In this document: positions 41,382 through 53,904 of the stretch, one piece after another
Layout: each line of letters begins with the position of its first letter
Numbering within the stretch: the first letter of the stretch is position 1
NCBI GenBank assembly: GCA_013397435.1
Contig: VZRG01000745.1
Span: 248,860 to 312,859, forward strand
Reading direction: 5' to 3'
From: Erythrocercus mccallii
Lineage: Eukaryota > Chordata > Aves > Passeriformes > Dicruridae
DNA: 64,000 nt
Notes under the pieces: model-generated
Databases searched by the model: none
Seen by the model: the letters and a program-made list of their open reading frames with translations, nothing else
Told to the model about the DNA's origin: nothing
Translations under genes and position numbers: made by a program

Positions 41382-41950
41382 ATTCCAAAAAAGGAAAAGA
41401 GATGGAAAAAAAAAAAAAAGGCAATGCTTGCGTTTCTGTTGCTCTACCTCTAGAACTGGGAATTTTCTCCTACCTCCTACTTCCATCTTCTTAATGGTAG
41501 GAAGGCAGAAGACATCAATACAGAGACTTGATTGCAGAATTCAGAGACTTTGTGACAGTAAAAGAAGGTGGACTTTACTATGTCTTCTTTCCCCTCAAGT
41601 TACTTAACTAATATCCTCCCCTCACTCCTTAAGAGACAGACAACTCATATTTAGTTCATGTATATAAAAGGCAATAAAAAAAGTGTCCTACTTTCAGCTA
41701 ATTTATTCAAAATTGCCACTCAACTTGTAATGGTGTGCTTATTTGCAGTAACTGGCTAATTGACACAACTCTGTAGGGCCTAGAAAATGTATTTTAAAAT
41801 ACCTCCTTGGATGACAGGAGTTAAAATTGAATAAAAAGAAAGCAAAATATGTCACCTCCCATTTTCACAAGGCTATTTAAAAAAGCTAAACTGTAAGACA
41901 TCATCATTAATAGGAAAACCCCTTGTCTTGTAGACAGAGTCCTGTTTAAA

Positions 41951-42026
41951 ATAAAAAAATAAAATAAAATAAAATAAAATAAAATAAAATAAAATAAAAT
42001 AAAATAAAATAAAATAAAATAAATAA
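41951..42026. repeat. (AAAAT)n microsatellite
   Basis: Thirteen perfect AAAAT units from 41956 to 42020 with imperfect edges. On the minus strand it encodes a spurious repeated Phe-Ile-Leu-Phe-Tyr open frame. Likely length-polymorphic. Confidence 0.98.
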
Positions 42027-42440
42027 TCCAGTCAGTAAAGATAAGTGTTTTCATCCAACACTACCAAGTAACCACCTAACTCATCGTCTCCCCCTTCCCA
42101 CACAACTCCCAGTCAGTGATCAAAAGGAGACATAAACCTTGAATTCTCAGCTGGCTTGAGGTGAAAGAAAAAGTTGTTTGGTTTTCTTGTAAGGGACAAA
42201 AGTCATCTGTGTACCTGCCATAGAAACAGCAGGCTACTGAAATAGGAGTTTTCTTCTGTTGTCTGGATACATCTTCTTTTAAGATAATTTTATTTAGGAA
42301 ACAATAATGATTCAGCATCACAGAGACACGTGTGTGTGTTTGTACTGTTGGCAACAAACAGAACAACAAGGAGAGGACACCTAGTGGTGGTCGGGATAAT
42401 CAGGGTTGGCAGCACGCGAGCAAACCATGAAATCTTCAAT

Positions 42441-42482
42441 GCAGGACCTGATTCGGCAAAGTTCGCACACGCTTAATTTTTA
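42441..42482. other. CpG-bearing block resembling an ancient amniote repeat or conserved noncoding element
   Basis: GCAGGACCTGATTCGGCAAA followed by GTTCGCACACGCTTAATTTT. Three CpGs occur in about 30 bases of a CpG-poor intron. The word order CCTGATTC-GCAAAG-...-CAC-GCTTAA resembles an old repeat family that I remember from amniote genomes (GCAAAGCACTTAAGCA-type), but I cannot name the family securely. Confidence 0.3.
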
Positions 42483-45400
42483 ATCACTTTGGTAAGACTT
42501 AGCATCCCAGCAAGCTTTTATTTATGCACTTTTCTGAGCCTGAACTACTGTGATTATCAGAAATAAAACAGCAAATCTGTAATATGGTATGTCGGCATGA
42601 CACATTCAGGAGTGTGTTTTGTTAAACACCAGAGATTTATCACTGACACTTGTGTAGGTTCATGAAACACAAAAAGCTTTGGCAAATGAAAACCAGATTT
42701 CATTACAATCAGTAAACTAAAATAAGATTTGACTGCAATTCACAATTTTTGCACATTTTGCCATGTGATTTTTTGCAGAATATAACCTTTTTTATATAAC
42801 ATGCAATAAACATTGATTCTCTTTAAAAATGGTTCTAGTTCCTCAAAAATACTTGGGGCACATTTTAGGAAGAACCATTTTTATTTATAGATTCATAGAT
42901 TTACTAGGTCTTGTCTCTGTTTAGAATAGCTGTAAGCAAGCTATTGAAATCTGGGTTTTATGCAGCTTTTGGAAAATATTGTTATTTTAAAGAACCACTA
43001 AACTAGTATCATAGGCAAATGTAAAGCAAAGTGGCATACCACTTGGCACAGAACAAAGTATTTTAATTGTATCTTTTATTCCAATTGTTCACTGATCTAT
43101 GAGTGTATTTAACTGAGAATAATGTACTAGTTGCATGTAAGCCCATGTAAAAAAAATTCAAGAGTCAGAAGTTTAAGTAGTCTCATAAAACTTAAAGGAA
43201 ATAAGAATTAAGCGTTGGACCTCCTGTTCAGTACTTTTAGGAACGTAAATTTAAAAAAAAATCCAAAACAAGACCCCGGTCAGAAACTACTGCAAAATTG
43301 TGATTTCTGTAATCACCAATTTAAATATAATTGTTTTCTTGCATGTAACTTAGTTTAAGTAAATGTACAATCTATTGTTAATATCTGAATCTGAAGGACT
43401 GGAATATTAGAATTTGTAGCTAAAAAGCAGTTTCAGGGAAGTGTGAATTTGCATATTCAGTAAATTATTTCCTGCCCACACATCTCCTGTCCCTTTCTTG
43501 CAGTGTTTCTCCCCATTTCCACTGAGCCATTCATTTGGGTAAGTAATTAACATCAGACTGATATGAATATATCAATCAGTTTTCATATATATTCCACCAC
43601 AGGCTATAGCTGTTCCATTACACTTAATAAGGAGAAAGCTTCTGCAATGCATACATTATTTACCTCAACATTACTTTAGGTGGCTGCTGGCAGCTTGATC
43701 TTAATTTAATTGACTTAAATGATGTGGAAATAAATAAAGAAAAGGAACCATGTTTCACCAGTGTCATGTAAGAATCTTTTAAATTTTTGCCTGCTCATCT
43801 TAAAGTTCAAGATATCAACCACATGAATTCCAGATCTGTGATATCTAAAAAAGAAAAGCTCAAACAATTTCAGCCTGACTTTTTTCTTTGAGGATGTAGA
43901 AATACAAAGGGATAACTGCGTTATCATACAGCTTGGTTTGTTCATACATCAGTTATCCATAAACAAATTATCCAAGGAGTCTCTTGGCACATTATGAAGA
44001 ATGAGTTTGCTGGCTGTCCTCTCAATATTTTTGACATAATGCTTATTATTCTGGAACCAAATATATATACTTTAGATTTCTCTGCACCATATTTAAAAAC
44101 ATGTCAGCTCATATGCAAAAAATATTAAATCCTTTTAAGCACGAACAAACAGGCTCCGGTTCCGTGCCACAGAATTAGTTGCTCCTTGTTGTCCATGTGC
44201 AAACACACATATACAGAGAACATTAATAGTAGCAGAAGTCTCACTGACTATCCCAGAGGATCTTCAAGTTATTGTTTCCCAGTAATTAGCGCAAATATCA
44301 TCCCTAACCAGTTTTTTTGTCTGTTTTAAAACTTTAAGATATTGTAACACACATTTCCATGAAGCCATATATGAAAATCCATAACTTTCTGCATTTCTGA
44401 TCACTGTAAAACACTAATCAAAATTTAAAAAAACAAAACAAAAAACCAAACACCCTACTTTTTTTCTTTCACACATTTCATTTTGGGATTTACCAGAGCC
44501 TCATTCAGAATATACATTTCTCTCTGCTCTTGTATGTGCGAATTTTTTTCAAAATCAGCCAATGAACTTTTTACTACTTCAGTACAGGCTCAAAATAACT
44601 CCAAAAAAGCAAAAAAAACGTTATCTTTAGATCCTCTTTTACCTTCCTGTGAATGTATTTCATAAATTTTACTAGTGGAATTGAAGGTGAAGCGGCAATC
44701 AAGCAGCCATAAGCTAAAGATAAGAAGACCAAATAGCAACTAATGCTGATTTGGACCTCATACTGGTCACTTTTAGTCCCACTTGTTGGCCAACTCAACT
44801 ATTATTTCTGATTTCTGTTTGACAACCAACAGAAGAGGGGGAAAAAGAATTGATTTCTCTGCCTAGTAAGCCTTTACAGTGGCAAGCGACTAACTCAAGC
44901 TGCCAGAAAATAACGTCATTGAATTCATTTCAGAAGGTTGTCTCTCTTGAAACACAGAGGAGACAAAAGGACAGCTTTATGGTAGAATTGCAAAATATGC
45001 TTAATCATTTGCCTTAGTTGAATTGAGTACAAAACTACAGTGCTCTATTTCTGTGCAAAAAATTTTTGCAGAGCTTTACAGAGAAGCAAAAAGAAGTAGC
45101 TTTACCAAATAGAGTAATAAAAAATAATGAACTATTTCAGGGGCTTTTTGAGAAACTACTACAAATTTTTTAGACTTTTGATATTTAGCATCATCCAGCA
45201 CCATGACATTTTAAATTATAACCTGACTTTATTCAAGATGGCTCTGCTTTTGGGTTTCTCTTAAACCAGAAAGTGCATATTATACTAGAGATAACCAGCA
45301 AAAAATTACCAAAAATGCTACCATATCATCCTTCCATATTCATTTAATTAAAAAAATCTTTATCAAATAGAGAAATAAATTTATGCAAATCAATTTAATA

Positions 45401-46240
45401 CTGCTTCCATGATAATGCTCTACAAAATAATTCTCCTTATGCTTACTGCAAGAAAGTTTTAGAAAACAGCAGTTGTTTTTCCTGTGGTAGCACTTCTGTT
45501 TAAAACATATAATGATATTCAGAACTACAGAAATGAGGACAGGTAAGAAACAAAATGGTCGTATGTGCCAATGTTGAACATCTCCTGGCCATGAGTATGC
45601 CAAAGTGGTGAATGCCATAATTTCCTGGAAAAGTCACTAAGCCAAATTGACAGGCAGCATAACATCATCTCTGGAAACAGTGGAGTTGACAGTTTAGAAG
45701 GCAATGACTAAAAATTTGAACTGTCCATTTCTCATAGAGAAGGCCAGTATTTATGATATTTAGCCTACATACAGCCTTCAAACAATGAACATTCTAGGAA
45801 ATCTACTCAATGGTAAATAGTTTCAATTTCTTCTAAAATAGAAAAAATACAAACAAGTTTAGGTTCTCTGTGACTACAAGAGTATCAATAAATTTAAGTG
45901 CTACTCAACAAACTCTATTGCAGGTCATTGTTAAAATTGCTAGTATTCCTTTCTAGAGCCTTATTCTGATATTTTGGACATTTGGAAACATCATTAGGAT
46001 TCAGTTCATGTCATGGCAGAGACCAAAACCTATTTTGGTTTCCGCCATTAGCAGAGAGAAGATGGTTACTCTATGCTGGTTTTTTTTCCAAAAAGGCCTT
46101 GCCACTAGCATGTGTTTGTCATTACACCAGGTAGTAAGGAAAAGCTGTATTACATTCTTGTCCTGGTGTTGCTCTTCACAGAGACGTACTAGTGTTGGGT
46201 GGGAGTAAGATCTTAGTGAATGATATTATAACCATATAAA

Positions 46241-46246
46241 TCTTAC
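46241..46246 (-). other. HCN1: HCN1 intron 2 splice donor
   Basis: On the minus strand the exon ends ...GAAGAG followed by GTAAGA, a near-consensus U2-type donor. The break after Glu-Glu keeps the codon whole (phase 0). Confidence 0.95.
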
Positions 46247-46670
46247 CTCTTCCCACTGGTGTATGTATCTAATCAGTCTTGAAAGGCGCAATAAACGTAA
46301 CAGGCTGAGGATTTTTGTAAATCTCACAATACGAAGTGCTCTTGCTGTCTTGTAAACCTCTGAATCCATTCCTTTTTCTACAATGAGAAAGATATAATCC
46401 ACTGGTATTGATGAGATGAAGTCAACCACAAACCAGCTTTTTAAGTAATTCATCTTAATGATTTTAGGGTCCAGTATTATTTCAGAGCTGTCTTCATTTA
46501 CAGTCCCAGTTCTAAAATTCATGATCAAGTCCAATAGAAAAACAGTGTCTGATGCCACATTGAAAATAATCCATGGTGTTGTTGTTTGTTCTGTGAAGAA
46601 TGTGATTCCGACTGGTATGATGACAAGGTTTCCAACCATCATTATAAGCATGATTAAGTCCCAGTAAAAC
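46247..46670 (-). CDS. HCN1: HCN1 exon 2 (S1-S4 voltage-sensor domain), internal exon
   Basis: Internal coding exon of the hyperpolarization-activated, cyclic-nucleotide-gated cation channel HCN1, which carries the Ih pacemaker current in neuronal membranes. The exon is 424 bp: its first base completes a split Arg codon, followed by 141 whole codons ending in Gln-Trp-Glu-Glu (phase 0). The translation shows S1 (WDLIMLIMMVGNLVIIPVG), S2 (PWIIFNVASDTVFLLDLIMNF), S3 (SWFVVDFISSIPVDYIFLIV) and the Arg/Lys-rich S4 (ALRIVRFTKILSLLRLLRLS), then the start of the S4-S5 linker. The outer loop FFTEQTTTPW and the segments TVNEDSSEII and EKGMDSEVY fit HCN1 rather than HCN2, HCN3 or HCN4, as I recall those paralogues. 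As far as I remember, human exon 2 is also 424 bp. One residue (Ile in DPKIIKMNYL) is Val in human HCN1 from memory. There are no stops or frameshifts. The pore, C-linker and cyclic-nucleotide-binding domain lie in other exons outside the window. Confidence 0.97.
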
Positions 46671-46700
46671 CTAGGCAAAAGGGAAGAAAGAGAATGGTTG
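46671..46700 (-). other. HCN1: HCN1 intron 1 splice acceptor and polypyrimidine tract
   Basis: Read on the minus strand, the 30 bases before exon 2 are pyrimidine-rich (CTCTTTCTTCCCTTTTGCCTAG) and end in AG at 46672-46671. The exon starts with G at 46670. Placing the acceptor here gives the split Arg codon and a 424-bp exon, and fits the HCN1 protein exactly. The reading frame happens to stay open 15 codons further into the intron, but those residues are not HCN1-like. Confidence 0.95.
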
Positions 46701-48073
46701 ATGTAATGTGGCAAAACATTAAAAAATGGTCTCTTTCATGCCACCTACTTCACCACCAGATTTTGTTATTATTAGGGAAATTCTTATTGCTTTAACTCAT
46801 TCAGCATATTCATAGTCGGTAAAGACAACATAATTAACACACTTCATTATGTGCCTTCCTTCTCAAAAATATGCATGTAGAATAAAGGCAGCTATGGCTT
46901 ATCACTCCATGTATATTACACACTGAAAGGTGGGCACGTGTGTCACTGAGCAGACTTATCCAGACTCCTGTCAAAACCTCTGTGCTTTTATATAGATAAA
47001 AACAATGTCTTGTGTCCATCAGAACTGCTTTAGCAACACAACTGTTTTCCTAAGATTTCTGTCCAAATGGAAAGCCAAATACCCAATAGATATATTAAAT
47101 GTCAGTATCTCTTTTCAAATGTACTGATACCATTACAGTACTGGAATAAAATTACAGGAAGAGGAAAAAAGCACTGAAGCAAAAAATAGAAACAATAATT
47201 AGATAACATAAAAACCTTCATCCACTTTTACAACCTTAATTGAACTTTCATGCATTTTTACAACCTCACAGTCTATCTTCTTGCAGAGCTAGTTAAGAAA
47301 TGTTAGAAAAAATAGTTGCAATTTGCATAGTAATAGAAAGGGATACTGCATTTCACCATTTTGCTTTGGAGGGATCTAAAGGCTCCCCTCTAACACTGCT
47401 AGAATACTAACCATGCTTGATACAATGTGGTAGAGAGATGGACATAACTCTAGTATCTGTGATGGAAATGCTGAGTAAATGCACACATTACATAGAATAT
47501 ATACCCTGATGGAAGATTCCCAGGGGACAGCAGAATATACCAGATTTTAAACAAATTATGATAAATCCTAAATGTTAAATGTCAAAGAAAGGTATTCTTA
47601 TGCAGTAAAAGAACTGAAATGGAACTCAAGAAAGCCTGAACACAATGCATAATCTCTTACTCTATTCAAGAACATGATCTGGTCAACTAAAATTGATCTG
47701 GAGAGGTACAGAAACCAATCAACAACAGTTGCCCATGGACTCATTAGAGTTTCTACAAGACTGGAGGTAGCAGCGGCTCCACAACAATCCCCCTGCTCTT
47801 TCCCTCTGTCACAATGGGGCCTGGTGCAGGGGAAATGTTATGGACACATGACCAGCACATCAACTCTGACTTCCAGGCCATTTCCATCATACTAACACCA
47901 ACCTCCTGACATGCAGCACACTCTCATCTTGGTAAAGGTTCATGGCAACCAGCAAAAATAATAGTTTAACTGGCCACAAAACATTTCAGAACCATAAGCC
48001 TGGTTTTTGCTGGACTTCCACAGAGAATATGGATTACATTAGATTTCAGAGATTGCTTCTTGGATTACCAAAT

Positions 48074-48455
48074 GATCATAGAATCACAGATTGGTTTGCA
48101 CTGAAAGGGATGTTAAAGATCAGCCACTTCCTACTCCTCAGCCATAGGCAGGGGCATCTTCCACTAGACCAGGCTCCTCAGAGGTCCACCCAGCCTGGCT
48201 TAAACACTTCCAGGAATGGGGCATCCACACAGCTTCTCTGGGTAAACAGTGCAAGAGCCTCACCACCCTCACAATAAAAATCTTTTTGTAATATCTAATC
48301 TAAATCTCTTTCAGTCTGAAGCCATTCCACCTTGTCCTGTCACTACATGCCCTTGAAAATAGTCTCTATCCATCTTTCTTGTAGGCTCCCTTCGGATACT
48401 AAAAGGACACAGGTCGCACAGAAACCTTTTCTTCTCTAGGCTGAACAATCACAAA
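48074..48455 (-). repeat. CR1 LINE 3' end
   Basis: Antisense CR1 starting at the terminal repeat GATCATAGAATCACAG, then GGGATGTTAAAGATCAGCCA, GGGGCATCTTCCACTAGACC, CCAGCCTGGCTTAAACACTT, CAGTGCAAGAGCCTCACCAC, CATTCCACCTTGTCCTGTCA and CTTTTCTTCTCTAGGCTGAA. About 380 bp, 5'-truncated, with the same orientation as HCN1. Confidence 0.95.
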
Positions 48456-48949
48456 GATCTGTCTCTTGTAAATTCCCCTTTTTCATGTCTACCTTGGAAG
48501 CAAACAATTCTAAGTTTACAGAATCCTCATCAGAGAATATCAATTATTATCTGAAACTGTAAAGCATGCTAAAGGAAATGCAGCATAGGATTGAGAACAG
48601 CATGAGAATTCCCAGTTTCAAAATTATTTATTCCAAGAGACACCCGGAGAGATTAGATTTAACTGTCATTTGAGACAAGAGAGCAGTTGGCAACGTACCT
48701 GTAAGTGGCACTCAGAAACTCTATGAAATAGACTATAAAAATTATTCCCTGTGTACCACAATGTGATTTGTGTCTTACACATTTTCAGCCTTGCAATAAA
48801 TGTGAATACAAACTGCTAAAAATGTTCAGTTTTATTCAGGCAGTATGTATTTTTGTTCAGCATTTTACAGTATTCACCATATCTGGCAAAAATTTCCCAA
48901 TTTTTCCTGTCTTTTTTAATTCCTGTAATACTTCTCACTGTGCTGGATT

Positions 48950-48991
48950 CCTTTTCAGTAATCTGGAATTCCTTTTCAGTAATCTGGAATT
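48950..48991. repeat. Perfect 21-bp tandem duplication
   Basis: CCTTTTCAGTAATCTGGAAT plus T, present twice in exact copy (48950-48970 and 48971-48991). Identity of the copies suggests a recent slippage event. Confidence 0.97.
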
Positions 48992-51900
48992 ACCACAAGG
49001 AACACTAAATTCATACATCAATGCCACTGTGATCTACAAGTAAAATGCTATCAGCCAAAGTACTTCACAAAAGTGCCCTGGGAATATAAACATCTTCAAG
49101 GAATCCTTAAAACTAGGGGAAAACAAATAGGAAAGAATTACAAGCGGTGTCCTTGTATCTGTGGCTCCCTCCTAAGCAAAGCATTGCTAATTTCAGATTG
49201 ACCTTTACGTTTCCCTAGCACAGAGAGCAGTTATGCAACAAAGGCTAACCAAAGCCACACAAGAACCAGCCGCCCAGCCAGCAAAAGAGATAATACAGAA
49301 CCAGGTGTTTTTAACCTACAGTAATCCACGGTTTAGAGGATCATTGCCTACTGTGATTATGCAAAACACACTGATGTTCCTGATGATGAATGTCAGCAAA
49401 AGTGGCAGTATCACGGCTAAAATTATATTGACTGCTAAGGACTTTTGTATTTTAGCCCACAATATAATATAAGCTGACTAGTCAGTAAGAAAAACCCTTA
49501 ATAATTTTAATTTAAAAATGACTCAGACATTTTCTTTTAGGAAAATGTTTCCAAATGCCATTCTGTTGCCCATGTTTTATTTTATTTCAGGTGAGAAAAA
49601 CTAGATGCAACTGCCTGTATTGCCCTTCTTTGACCTGTGCAGAGAAAGTAATATGCGTTCCTCGCCTATGGTTCAGAACATCCTACTATTCACGTAACAA
49701 AGGGGAAGCTGTAAATCCTCACAAGACAGTGGAAGGAGTTGCTATTGACACACTAAGATAGCGCTTTGTTTCAAAATAGTTTTAGGATTATTTATTTATT
49801 TTTTCTACTTCCCCTACCCAAGTGAGGATGATTATGAATCTACAATTTACAATCTCAAGAGTTCCACATTTATGTAAGGTATTATAAAATGTTGATGAAG
49901 AACAAGGAAGAGGTAGGCTTACGACACAAAATTTTCGAGAATGAGGAAAAAAAGCAGGAGTCTGGGGGTAATGAGATATCCTAAAGCTCAAAATGAGAAG
50001 CAAGAACTGACCTTAGCCCCACAGCAAACAGCTATAGAGCTTATTGCTCAGCTGAAGATAACTCAGTGAAGCTACTACTAGATGCCATTAACAGAGGGGG
50101 CAGAGGTCATCACTGCACTGCACTGAACTGAACTATTCCTGAAGCTTTTTAAATGCTTCTAAATGTCTCAGAGGTATAACACCTATAGGCAAAGAAAAGT
50201 CTTCAAGTATTAAGGTATAAACCCCAATCTTGAGGCACATTCTTTCAAAATTTAAGAAATTATTAGATACAGATTTTTTGTGTTTTAAAAACATACTAAT
50301 TACTACTTTGGAATTCTCAAAATGGATTCATAGGCCTCTTTTGGTGATCTTTCCATTCATATTTACTCATATTTCACTAATATTTACTATATTTTTAAAA
50401 ATTACAGTAGTAACAGTGTTTTTTCATCTCTGAAATATGGTGCTAGAGTGTTGGTGTTTTATTCACTTTCACAGGGTGTCCTGGATAGGATGAACAGTCT
50501 GTTCAAAATGAGTGCCTACCCAAGCAGTGAGAAAAAGTTACTTAGAATTTCTAATCACTGTTTGTATTAGGCTTAATAATGTAAGATGCTATGAATTCTA
50601 ACAGGCATTTTATTTTCCACCTTATGTCCCCAGCCCAGAGAAAATTGAGTCTTAAGGAAGGAAATCTCTGAGTTAAGGAATTTAATCTCTGAGTTAATTC
50701 TCTGCATAATTTGCTGTACATACAAATTCAGATTAGCTTGCTTTATTATTTCCTTTTTCTACCCATCAACAGCAGAGTCTCAATTTCCTTGAATCAGCAT
50801 AGTTTGAGATATAATTATCCTTACGGTACACCCAAACTGTACCAACAGAAGTTGTCAGTGGTCTCACAAACTGCACAGCAGAGTGAGCAGCATCTCTCAG
50901 GCATTGTGTGGTGTGAATGGAGGCTGCAGAGTAGTCACAGTTTTGCTTAAGTTTACATTTTCTCAGTTTCAAGAAAGATTGTAAAAATTCTGATCTTTTA
51001 TTAAACAAGAGCAAATTGTCTCAGTAAAACTTCAGGAAATTCAGTCAAAACACTGGGAATTAATACTTATCTACATTATAAACTGGAAGGCCATTGAAAA
51101 AGATACTAACTCAGATTGCTTGTAAAATACCTATGAAGCAAAACCTGATGCATCACAGATGAGGTTTTCTGATCTCAGATGCAACATGATTTCACTCTAC
51201 ACATTCAGAGAATCAGGAACCATAAAAATATTTCACAAGTTTTCCTAGAAAACTTGCTTCTTCTTTAGCTAAACATTGTGATTGACTAGCAGGTGCTCAG
51301 TGAAATGAACAATGACTTTCCTTTTTGCTTTGTTATTTTTTTTTAATCTCACCTTCAAATACAGCTTTATTTCGTTCGCTTTCATAGATCACTGTTTCTC
51401 CTAACAGAGAAATCAATGTCTTATATAAAACAGAACAATCTTAGCAGAAATGACAGTAATTTTAAATTTCATTGTGATGTATGGTAGAGAACACTAAACT
51501 TGGCATTATTCATATCAGAATTTCACTCTCATAGGATGTTATCTTTCTCTGTTATTCTACTAAGAGGGAAAAAAGCTAGACATGCCTGAAAACATCTGCA
51601 AAACACAGATAATTACTGGGATGTGTTGAAGGACAGGAGAATGAAGAAGAGAGTATTTTCTTCAAAGGACCCAATTCTTTTAATGAGTGCAAAGGTGTCT
51701 GTGCCTGAAAACTTTCTTCAAAATCATCACTATTTTTTTACAACCTTAAAATGAGGATATCCCCTTCTGCCCAGCTATCCATTTTCATCCTGCCCATCTG
51801 TTTCTCTCTTACAAATACACACACCTAGAGGAAAACAAGCTTCTTCTGGGAAAAAGGCATACAAATTAAATAAAATTCATTCTATTTTAGCAAGAAATAC

Positions 51901-53316
51901 TGCATTCAGCATCCTTCATGGAACAAACTCTGTTTAAATGTTGCCAGTCCATACTTGACTGCTTTGGTAATTTTGGGTCAGCAGCAATTTTTTTTTTTAA
52001 TTTTAAAATTTCCAAACGTAAAACTTATTTACTGTAATCTATCTCTGTGAGTATATTAATACAAAGGCATTAAAATTACTAGTGGAGTGCCACTATTTTA
52101 TGCTGGGTTGTTTTGCGCAAGCAAACAGGTCACTTCTACAGTTGTGTCAACCTTCTGCATGGATAAAACTTTCCTCATCTGAATGCACCTCATTTTGCAA
52201 AGTGTTAGGAAGACAAAACTTTGGGGTTGGTTTTTTGTTTTGCTTTTAAAGAACAAACTGTTCTCCTGAAATTGTCAATTTAGATTTTTTATGCTACTCC
52301 ATTTTGACCTTCACAACTTTAAGCTTATATTAAGCAAACACAACCAAGGAAAAGTTGCAAGGCTGAAATAAAAACTCTTTTGTGGCTCACCTCTTTTGAT
52401 TGCAAAGTGCACACTATAGTAGAATTCTAACAGTGTATCCTACACACCCAGTAGTGATGCTGAAGGGCAGAAATATGATTAAGTGACACTTTCTCAGGTG
52501 AAAATTTCATCAACAATTGCTATTCATTTTCCATTTAAAGCATATCGCAAGCTTAATGAACATTCATTGACTGATGTAAACTGCTAGAGCAGCAGAAAGG
52601 CTTTCTCTACCTGACTGAGACTGGTCAGTCTGGGACAAGGCAGAGGCTGCAAAGGCTGATGTTCTGGAAACTGTGTTTCCCTGGTTGAAATATGAGCAGT
52701 GCTGGACTTGGGAACCTTCCAGCTTAATGGTTTCATTCTGATGGAGACTAAGAGTGATTAAAAAAATAACCTAATAATGAAGTTTTCAGATCACCAGGAA
52801 TCTTAATTTGATTTCAGAATAATACTGGAGCCCATTACTTCAAGGTTAGCCATACATACTTTAGAGAGCCAATGTATGTCCCTTGCTGGGAGGTTTTTTT
52901 TAAATATTGATACAATTTTCTACCTCAGACAGATATTTACTAAAGTTCAGTGATACTGAGTCTTCTTTTTTATATAACCATAGAATGTATCTAAAATTAC
53001 AAACTTCCACAATTTCAGAAAAAATTAATGATTTTTATCTCTTTAAACCCACTTAGCAGTGGCAATTTGCAATTTGTTGCTCAGTTGTGATTCTATGCGC
53101 AAGACAGATGATTAGATAAATGCATCTCTCAGGGGACCTGATCAGAGCCCAGTGAAGCCAATGTACAGCAATTTACTACTTTCAAAACTCTTTGGTTACA
53201 TAGTTTGGTTAGGTTTAAAGCTTGAGTGCTTGGAATACTAGAAAAGAAAATCACAGTACTGACCATGGAAGGAGACTACAAAACTAATTAACTTAACTTA
53301 TATGTTTTTATTTATT

Positions 53317-53344
53317 TGTGTGTGTGTGTATGTATGGATGGATA
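53317..53344. repeat. GT-rich microsatellite
   Basis: TGTGTGTGTGTG followed by TATGTATGGATGGAT; a short compound (GT)n/(GATG)n tract. Confidence 0.9.
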
Positions 53345-53817
53345 TTTTCAGAATATTTTTCAATTAATATTTAACCAGTAGACATTTCATCTAAAGATTG
53401 GTTCTTGCTATGCATTCAGCAGCTTCCATCTGAAGTTTTCATAGTATTTTGCAAGCATTAACAAATTCAGTCTCAATTTCTGAGAAATAAAGGTACAGTA
53501 AGGAGAAGTAAGGTTGCACTTACTGAACACAGGAGAGAAGGATGGAGAGGACAAGGAGAAATTTATATAATATGGCAATATTATTTAAAAATTACACTCA
53601 GTTTTTAGCCAATAATCCTCTAACACAACTGCTTGAATAACACTGGTATTTGCAGTTGCTTTTCCTCCACAGAAACTTATTAAACTACAGTAGAAAGAAT
53701 TAAAGCATGACTTCCACTTAACCTTGGGCAAGAACAGCACACCACTGTCAGTGGAGCTCTGATAATGCTTCTGTTGTCCCTCATTTTTACATAACTCCTA
53801 CTTTCTGAGAAACCTGA

Positions 53818-53904
53818 TCTACTGGGTTGCATGCCTACCCGTGGCAGGGAACAACATAAGCTTCAAGGTCCCTTCCAACTCAGGCTATTCTGTGATTCTA
53901 AGAT
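53818..53904 (+). repeat. Short CR1 3' end fragment
   Basis: Plus-strand CR1 end: a CTACTGGGTTGCATGCCTAC-like segment, GTGGCAGGGA, CTTCAAGGTCCCTTCCAACT and the terminal TATTCTGTGATTCTAAGATT. Under 100 bp, antisense to HCN1. Confidence 0.9.

Larger units (their letters stand above)
1..46246 (-). other. HCN1: HCN1 intron 2 (5' part)
   Basis: The sequence left of exon 2 is taken as HCN1 intron 2. Exon 3, which should begin with codons for IFHMTYDLAS in HCN1, was not found on the minus strand by eye, so the intron extends beyond the window. Listed separately are CR1 pieces, a broken coding remnant, an ERV scrap, simple repeats and a few candidate regulatory motifs. Long stretches in which I recognise nothing: 1-1524, 2529-4547, 5638-7650, 7748-14734, 14749-16747, 17751-21539, 22226-23841, 23860-25651, 27780-39262, 39653-41362 and 42483-46240. 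These are AT-rich, with frequent stops in all frames and no splice-flanked coding blocks that I can identify. Confidence 0.85.

Noticed and set aside
41821..42054. Repeated hydrophobic peptide frame
   Set aside because: It is the translation of the AAAAT microsatellite.
46226..46714. 162-codon frame starting with Met upstream of exon 2
   Set aside because: The first 15 codons and last 6 are intron read-through; the AG acceptor and GT donor define the exon as 46247-46670.
49560..49610. TTTTATTTTATTTCAG followed by GTGAGA, an abutting acceptor/donor pair
   Set aside because: It is on the plus strand while HCN1 is transcribed from the minus strand, so it cannot act in HCN1 splicing.
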